A DNA stretch of 11,432 nucleotides. It comes from an uncultured Nitrosomonadales bacterium. Its GTDB lineage: Bacteria > Pseudomonadota > Gammaproteobacteria > Burkholderiales > Gallionellaceae. Made by a program: the position numbers and the translations under genes. The notes beneath the pieces are model-generated. The model was not told where the DNA came from. It searched no databases and saw only the letters and a list, made by a program, of their open reading frames with translations. How positions within the stretch are numbered: the stretch's first letter is position 1; every line of letters starts with the position of its first letter. Location of the stretch: NCBI GenBank assembly GCA_903934275.1, contig CAIZNF010000105.1, positions 1 through 11,432 on the forward strand. Direction: 5' to 3'. Of this stretch, positions 6,702 to 11,432 are shown one piece after another.

Positions 6702-8498
6702 ATGAGTAAACTGACCCAAAGCCCGTCTGATCTCGCACGCGAGACACTGAAAACGCTGGCGGCGCGCAAGACTCCGCCGACACCGGGTAACTACGCCAAA
6801 ATTTACGCTGAAATCGGCGGCGCTGAAGGTGCTGGAAGTCACGGTGAAGAAAGTGAAGGCGCAGAAAAAGTTTTGCGCGGTATCGCCGAACGTCTTGCGC
6901 AGACACCCAAATCAGCACCCGTCAGCATGGCATTGAAGAAGGTGATCGGAGCCGGGGACTGGGAGCAATGCCTCAAGGAGATCGAAAAGGTTTTGCCAAA
7001 AACGAGCGGCGGCGAGGCGGGTCAGTCATGGTCTGAGCTGATACGCGACTTGTTGCGCCAACTGGAAGCCACCCACAAAGGCTTGACCGTCACCCGCAAA
7101 AAAGAGGGTCTGGAAACCGTGTTGGTACGGTTTGCGGCAAACCCGGAGATTTTGTTTGAAAAGCTGTCCGGGCTAATTAACTCATGGGCGGGATACCAGG
7201 CCGCGACCAATATCGAGTTTGATGCCGCGCCGGACAGTGAGTCAGGCGCGGCCGCACCAATCTCAACTGGCGCTGTATCTCCCGCGCGTAGCCCCGGCGG
7301 CCCGGCTGATTTGTTCGGCCAAATTTCGGAATTGCTGGCGCAGGCGCTGGAAAATATTCTCAGCACAATACCCGAGTTGGCTCAGGATGTGCAGAACCTC
7401 GCCAGCCAGGTACGCAGCAGCAAAACGCAGGAGCAGCTTGCTGTATTAACCAAATACCTGCGCCAATTCTGGATAAAAGTCGAACTGCGCGCCGGAGATC
7501 ATGCCAAGGTTCATGATGGTTTAGTGCGTTTGTTGCGGCTGTTGGTGGAAAACATCGGCGAAATGGTCGAGGACGAAGATTGGCTGTTTGGGCAAATAGT
7601 CATTTTGCAAGAGATCATCGACAAGCCAATGGATATGCGCGCCATCGCCGACGCCGAACGCAGTTTGCGCAATGCCATTATCAAACAGGGAATGCTCAAG
7701 CAAAGCCTGGATGATGCCAAGTCCACCCTCAAAAGCCTGATGACCAGCTTTATTGACAGGCTCGGGGAGATTACCGAAAGCACCGGCGAATACCATCAGA
7801 AAATCGAGAGCTACAGCAAGAAGATCGGCAAATCCAATAACATTACCGAGTTGGGTCATCTGCTGGAAGACATCATGCACGACACGCGCATCATTCAAGC
7901 CAGCGCGTTGCGTTCGCACGAAGAGTTGGTCGGAACGCGCAAACAGGTGCAAGAGGCGCAGGGCAAGATCAAGGAGCTGGAGCAAGAGCTCAACCAGGTC
8001 AGCGAATTGGTACAGCAAGACCAACTCACTGGCGCGCTCAACCGGCGCGGCATGGATGCCGCCTTCGAGCGCGAAGCCACCCGCGCCGATCGCAGCCAGC
8101 ATCCGCTATGCGTCGCGCTGCTCGACATCGACAATTTCAAGCGTCTCAACGATACGCTTGGCCATCAGGCGGGTGACCAAGCACTGGTTCACCTGAGCAG
8201 CGTCATTAAAGAAACATTGCGTCCCAGCGACACGGTAGCGCGCTACGGCGGAGAAGAATTCGTCATAGTCCTGCCGGAAGTCGGGATCGAAGAAGCAGCA
8301 GCTACCGTGGAACGCCTGCAACGCGAGTTGACCAAGAAATTTTTCCTGCATGAAAACGACCGTGTACTAGTGACCTTTAGTGCCGGGGTCGCGCAACGCG
8401 CGCCGGAAGAATCGCAGGAAGATGTTATCGGCCGCGCTGATAAGGCTATGTATGAGGCCAAGAAGGCCGGTAAGAATAGAGTGGTCGTAGCGACATGA
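6702..8498 (+). CDS. Soluble diguanylate cyclase (GGDEF) with a long helical N-terminal region
   Basis: The 598-aa protein makes cyclic di-GMP from two GTP. The GGDEF domain covers ~430-598: DQLTGALNRRG at 439-450, the metal-binding LLDIDNFKRLND (D475), the active site RYGGEEF with GGEEF at 516-520, and ADKAMYEAKKAGKNR near the end. An RxxD inhibitory site (R507-PS-D510) sits exactly five residues before GGEEF, so product feedback is expected. There is no signal peptide or membrane segment. The first ~430 residues are mostly helical: an N-terminal block around LARETLKTLAARKTPPTPGNY (12-31), a Pro/Gly/Ala/Ser linker (~173-203), then long helices ending in a coiled coil (~405-438). I recognise no PAS, GAF or REC domain. 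A purine-rich GGGAAGA lies 12 bases from the ATG, rather far. The flagellin gene follows 54 bases downstream on the same strand, suggesting a link to motility. Confidence 0.92.
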   Translation: MSKLTQSPSDLARETLKTLAARKTPPTPGNYAKIYAEIGGAEGAGSHGEESEGAEKVLRGIAERLAQTPKSAPVSMALKKVIGAGDWEQCLKEIEKVLPKTSGGEAGQSWSELIRDLLRQLEATHKGLTVTRKKEGLETVLVRFAANPEILFEKLSGLINSWAGYQAATNIEFDAAPDSESGAAAPISTGAVSPARSPGGPADLFGQISELLAQALENILSTIPELAQDVQNLASQVRSSKTQEQLAVLTKYLRQFWIKVELRAGDHAKVHDGLVRLLRLLVENIGEMVEDEDWLFGQIVILQEIIDKPMDMRAIADAERSLRNAIIKQGMLKQSLDDAKSTLKSLMTSFIDRLGEITESTGEYHQKIESYSKKIGKSNNITELGHLLEDIMHDTRIIQASALRSHEELVGTRKQVQEAQGKIKELEQELNQVSELVQQDQLTGALNRRGMDAAFEREATRADRSQHPLCVALLDIDNFKRLNDTLGHQAGDQALVHLSSVIKETLRPSDTVARYGGEEFVIVLPEVGIEEAAATVERLQRELTKKFFLHENDRVLVTFSAGVAQRAPEESQEDVIGRADKAMYEAKKAGKNRVVVAT

Positions 8499-8552
8499 TA
8501 AAGTCAGTACGGAAATAACTACAGTAAGCGTCACGGATAAAGGAGAAGCGAA

Positions 8553-11240
8553 ATGCCTCAAGTCATCAATACCAACATCGCGTCGTTGAATGCACAGCGC
8601 AATTTAAATACCTCGCAAAGCGCTTTGCAGACATCATTGAATCGCTTGTCTTCCGGCCTGCGCATCAACAGCGCCAAAGACGACGCGGCGGGCCTGGCGA
8701 TTTCCGACCGGATGACTTCGCAGATTCGAGGCCTGAATCAGGCCGTGCGCAACGCCAACGACGGCACTTCCCTGGCGCAAACCGCAGAAGGCGCGTTGCA
8801 GGAAACCGGCAACATCCTGCAGCGCATGCGCGAACTGGCAATCCAGTCCGCCAACTCGACCAACAGCGCCTCCGACCGCAAGAGCCTGCAATCGGAAGCG
8901 AACCAATTGTTGTCCGAACTGAACCGCATTTCCACCACCACCAACTTCAACGGCCTGACCTTGCTGGACGGCACCTTCACCACGCAGAACTTCCAGGTGG
9001 GGGCCAACGCCAACCAGACCATCGCTGTTTCTGTGGCGGGTGCATCGGCTGAAACACTGGGAGCCGAGCAAGTCACCTCGCAAATCAGCGCCGCGAAGGG
9101 CGTGAAGACGGCTGCCTTGAGCGGGGGTGCAAAACTGGGTGCGACGGCAGCGGTTACCACGACGGCGGCGTTGGCGCGTGCCGCCAACGACTTTGCAGGT
9201 GCAACAAATGCAATCATCACCAATCCATCTGGCGCTCAAACACCCGTCGTCATTCCGGCCGCATCGACCGCAGCGGCAACGACCTCTCTGCTCAACGCAG
9301 CTACCGGTATCGAAGCGGTTGGTTACAACGCCGCGACGCTCGATTTCACCGCGATCCTCAACCATGCCACACTCAATACGGTCGATGTGGGCGATATTGT
9401 CAGTTTCGATCTGTCGGTTGACGCGGGTGCTGTCGCGGGTACTACGCAGTCCATCAGCTATACGGTCGGCGCTTCCGATGCGGCCACACGCACCAATATT
9501 CTGGCAGCACTGAATACCGCCGTGACGAACATCAATACGGCCAACGGCAACGCCGATCTGTCGATCAACGGCACCAACGGCTTCGCCACAGGCGATGCCA
9601 TCGTCATCGCCAGCGCATCCGGGGTGGACATCAACGTCGCCAACTTTGCCTTGGCCAATACCACTGTAAACTTTGCGATGAGCACGACGGTTCTTGTTGC
9701 GGCAGATATGACAACGGCGAGAACCATGACTCTGGGGGGCACATCCGTTTCGTTTACAACGACAGCCGCAGCAGGCACCACGACCGATGCCATGTATGCG
9801 GCCATGACCGGCTCGGCGGCACTTGCCGCAGCCGGCTTCACCTTCACGCAAACCGGCGGTGCAGGTACGGCCATTCAGGTCGCGCGCACGATCGGCGCAG
9901 CTGACGGCACTGGCAATACCGTCGTAGCGGCAGGTGCTGGTTATGGTGCCACCACATGGTCTTTTGTAAGCAACAGCGGTGCCAGCACGATAGCGAGTTT
10001 GGCCGTCGTTACCGGTGCCGTATCTGCCACCGCTTCCGCCAATATCGCGGCCATCACCGCCACCAATATGGTCGCCGGTCTGAACGGCACCCAGGTTTCA
10101 CTGATTGAGGCGGGCAACGACTCCACCTCGGTACGCGGCCAAGTTACGGTCGCGGCGGATACCGGCTACAACCTGCAATTTGCCACCAATGCGCTACAAT
10201 TCAGCAGTGCTGCGTCCGATGGTGTCAATATTACAACGGTGCTTACCGCATCGGTGGGTATCGCCGAGGGCAACGGTGTCAGCGCACAGACCATGACGGT
10301 TTCCGGTCAGGCCACGCAAGCCGTCACAATTGCAGAAAACTCCACCGCCAAGTCGATTGCGGCTGGTGTCAACGGTGCTTCCGGTACCACTGGGGTCTCC
10401 GCCACCGCACGTACCGAGGCCACGTTCAGCGCGATGAGTGCCGAAGGCACGGTGTCTTTCAATCTCTACGGGTCGAACACCGCTGCCGTACTGGTTTCTG
10501 CAACGGTTCCCACGGTGATGGGATCAGTGGATCTTTCGGCCCTCGCCACAGCGATCAACCAGCGCACCGGAGCCACCGGCATTACCGCCGAAATACCCAC
10601 GGCCGGCAGCATGAGGCTGGTCAGTGCGGCCGGTGATGACATCAAGATCGAGAATTTCACGCACTCGGCGGCCGTGACCGACCCCAGCAATGCGACCCCT
10701 GCGGTGGCGCAAAGCGTCCTGGTCACCGGTATTACCGGCGCATCCGTCAGTCTTAACGACGGCGGCACAACAGTAGAAAGCGCGCATTATGATTCTACGG
10801 TTATCGCAGGCAAGGTCACCCTTAACTCAAACTCCGGGGGGTTCTCAGTATCCACCAACATGGTCAATGCCAATGGTGGGCTGTTGAATACAACCGCAGC
10901 CGGACAGTCGGTATCCAGTACCAAGGCCAAACTGTCCTCGGTCGATATCAGCACTGCCGCCGGTGCGCAGACCGCGATCGATATACTCGACGCGGCGATG
11001 GCGCAAGTTAACGCCATCCGTGCGGATCTCGGCGCAATTCAGAACCGCTTCGCGTCAACGGTCACCAATCTGACTACGACATCTGAAAATCTCTCCGCCG
11101 CACGTTCGCGGATCCAAGATGCCGATTTCGCCGCAGAAACCGCGCAACTGACCCGTAACCAGATCCTGCAACAAGCGGGCACGGCGATGCTGGCACAGGC
11201 GAATGCCTTGCCTAATACCGTGTTGTCGTTGTTAAAATAA
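8553..11240 (+). CDS. fliC: Flagellin, unusually long (895 aa)
   Basis: This is the structural subunit of the flagellar filament, exported by the flagellar type III system and so without a signal peptide. The N-terminal D0/D1 region (1-~175) is canonical: [33 protein letters not shown], and [16 protein letters not shown] at 90-105, the segment recognised by TLR5 in enteric flagellins. The C-terminal D1/D0 (~795-895) is also canonical, with [22 protein letters not shown] and a final [11 protein letters not shown]. Between them lie about 620 residues rich in Ala, Thr, Ser, Gly and Asn, with no Cys and one Trp (W469), where ordinary flagellins have far fewer; this region would form surface domains on the filament. 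It includes Flagellin_IN-like segments and a diverged duplication. The start has a strong AAGGAG site seven bases upstream. No clear FliA promoter is present in the 54-base gap after the DGC gene. The symbol is a family-level choice (fliC/flaA). Confidence 0.95.
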   Translation: MPQVINTNIASLNAQRNLNTSQSALQTSLNRLSSGLRINSAKDDAAGLAISDRMTSQIRGLNQAVRNANDGTSLAQTAEGALQETGNILQRMRELAIQSANSTNSASDRKSLQSEANQLLSELNRISTTTNFNGLTLLDGTFTTQNFQVGANANQTIAVSVAGASAETLGAEQVTSQISAAKGVKTAALSGGAKLGATAAVTTTAALARAANDFAGATNAIITNPSGAQTPVVIPAASTAAATTSLLNAATGIEAVGYNAATLDFTAILNHATLNTVDVGDIVSFDLSVDAGAVAGTTQSISYTVGASDAATRTNILAALNTAVTNINTANGNADLSINGTNGFATGDAIVIASASGVDINVANFALANTTVNFAMSTTVLVAADMTTARTMTLGGTSVSFTTTAAAGTTTDAMYAAMTGSAALAAAGFTFTQTGGAGTAIQVARTIGAADGTGNTVVAAGAGYGATTWSFVSNSGASTIASLAVVTGAVSATASANIAAITATNMVAGLNGTQVSLIEAGNDSTSVRGQVTVAADTGYNLQFATNALQFSSAASDGVNITTVLTASVGIAEGNGVSAQTMTVSGQATQAVTIAENSTAKSIAAGVNGASGTTGVSATARTEATFSAMSAEGTVSFNLYGSNTAAVLVSATVPTVMGSVDLSALATAINQRTGATGITAEIPTAGSMRLVSAAGDDIKIENFTHSAAVTDPSNATPAVAQSVLVTGITGASVSLNDGGTTVESAHYDSTVIAGKVTLNSNSGGFSVSTNMVNANGGLLNTTAAGQSVSSTKAKLSSVDISTAAGAQTAIDILDAAMAQVNAIRADLGAIQNRFASTVTNLTTTSENLSAARSRIQDADFAAETAQLTRNQILQQAGTAMLAQANALPNTVLSLLK
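9234..10205 (+). repeat. Flagellin central region, first copy of a diverged duplicated module
   Basis: Residues 228-551 contain, in order, a segment from PVVIPAAST to the VSFDL strand and a DINVANF strand (228-366), an unmatched middle part (~367-510), and a final [14 protein letters not shown] to [10 protein letters not shown] segment (511-551). The first and last parts align with the second copy downstream. From P231 to T262 the two copies align without gaps at a constant offset of 359 residues, with V, I, S, T, A, N, A, G, V, A and T shared. The repeat is visible at protein level only; DNA identity has decayed. Confidence 0.5.
10314..10859 (+). repeat. Flagellin central region, second copy of the duplicated module
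   Basis: Residues 588-769 repeat the order of the first copy without its middle insert: AVTIAENST through VSFNL to DIKIENF (588-703), including the Flagellin_IN-like [20 protein letters not shown], then SVSLNDGG to GGFSVSTN (728-769). The paired landmarks are VSFDL/VSFNL, DINVANF/DIKIENF and [16 protein letters not shown]. This copy lies directly before the conserved C-terminal D1 helix. Confidence 0.5.
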
Positions 11241-11432
11241 CCCCAGATAACTCCTCTTTCTCCATAAGTAGTGCAAACGGGTATCCCCTTTAACGTCTGT
11301 GGACTAAACTATAAATCCAAATCTCATCGCGGTACTGCGTAGCTCAATAAATTTATCGCTTACATATCAAGTGGGTGCGACACACTAAAATTTATCTCGC
11401 GCCTTGTCTCATTCAGGATTTTGAATTTATAG
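11241..11432. other. AT-rich tail after the flagellin gene, no gene seen
   Basis: These 192 bases hold no supported open frame. I find no GC-rich hairpin with a T-run that would end the flagellin message; the short GGGTATCCC near 11280 is too weak. A promoter for a following flagellar gene may lie here or beyond the window edge. Confidence 0.5.

Noticed and set aside
8436..8443. GCTGATAA inside the end of the DGC gene, close to the sigma28 -10
   Set aside because: It encodes the conserved RADKAMYEAK motif of GGDEF domains, so the match is explained by coding; the -35 is only half matched. I keep it only as an alternative in the findings.
8634..9851. Minus-strand open frame of 405 aa opposite the flagellin gene
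   Set aside because: It is a shadow: its Cys/Arg/Gly-rich content comes from reversed Ala/Thr codons of flagellin, and it has no motif or ribosome site.
11270..11295. GGGTATCCC followed by TTT as a flagellin terminator
   Set aside because: A three-base-pair stem with a three-base T-run is too weak to support the call.

Overview
The window looks like a stretch of chromosome from a motile, Gram-negative betaproteobacterium. Nitrosomonadales, perhaps the Gallionellaceae (Sideroxydans/Gallionella type), is my best guess. I infer this from the protein style (HemW, TrmB, ThiS/ThiG, the flagellin ends), the mid-to-high GC coding sequence and the gene mix. I could not run a similarity search. No phage, plasmid, transposase or CRISPR signal is visible.

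Left part (1-3343), housekeeping. hemW (+) converges tail to tail on trmB (-), with only 13 bases between the stops. trmB, thiG and thiS all read on the minus strand in transcription order thiS-thiG-trmB. ThiS carries the sulfur and ThiG builds the thiazole ring of thiamine, while TrmB makes m7G46 in tRNA. Two short repeat-rich spacers separate these genes: a tandem/inverted AATCTGCG motif between thiG and trmB, and a GC-rich palindrome between thiS and thiG. A tRNA-Gly(CCC) gene on the plus strand diverges from thiS.

Middle part (3369-6410), a tight minus-strand operon. A CHASE2-type sensor with a transmembrane anchor comes first. Its stop overlaps the start of a small exported SH3-domain protein (ATGA), and an exported M48 zinc metalloprotease follows 10 bases later. 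The sensor has no recognisable intact output enzyme. Its cytoplasmic tail reads to me like a degenerate, shortened class III nucleotidyl cyclase domain. The operon may couple envelope sensing to periplasmic proteolysis; that is inference.

Right part (6411-11432), motility and second messenger. A 291-base divergent intergenic region precedes a plus-strand soluble diguanylate cyclase with an intact GGEEF site and RxxD inhibitory site. It is followed 54 bases later by a very large flagellin (895 aa) whose ends are canonical and whose central ~600 residues hold a diverged internal duplication. The last 192 bases are AT-rich and hold no gene that I can support.

The points most worth following are the CHASE2 tail domain with its SH3/M48 partners, and the DGC plus oversized flagellin pair.
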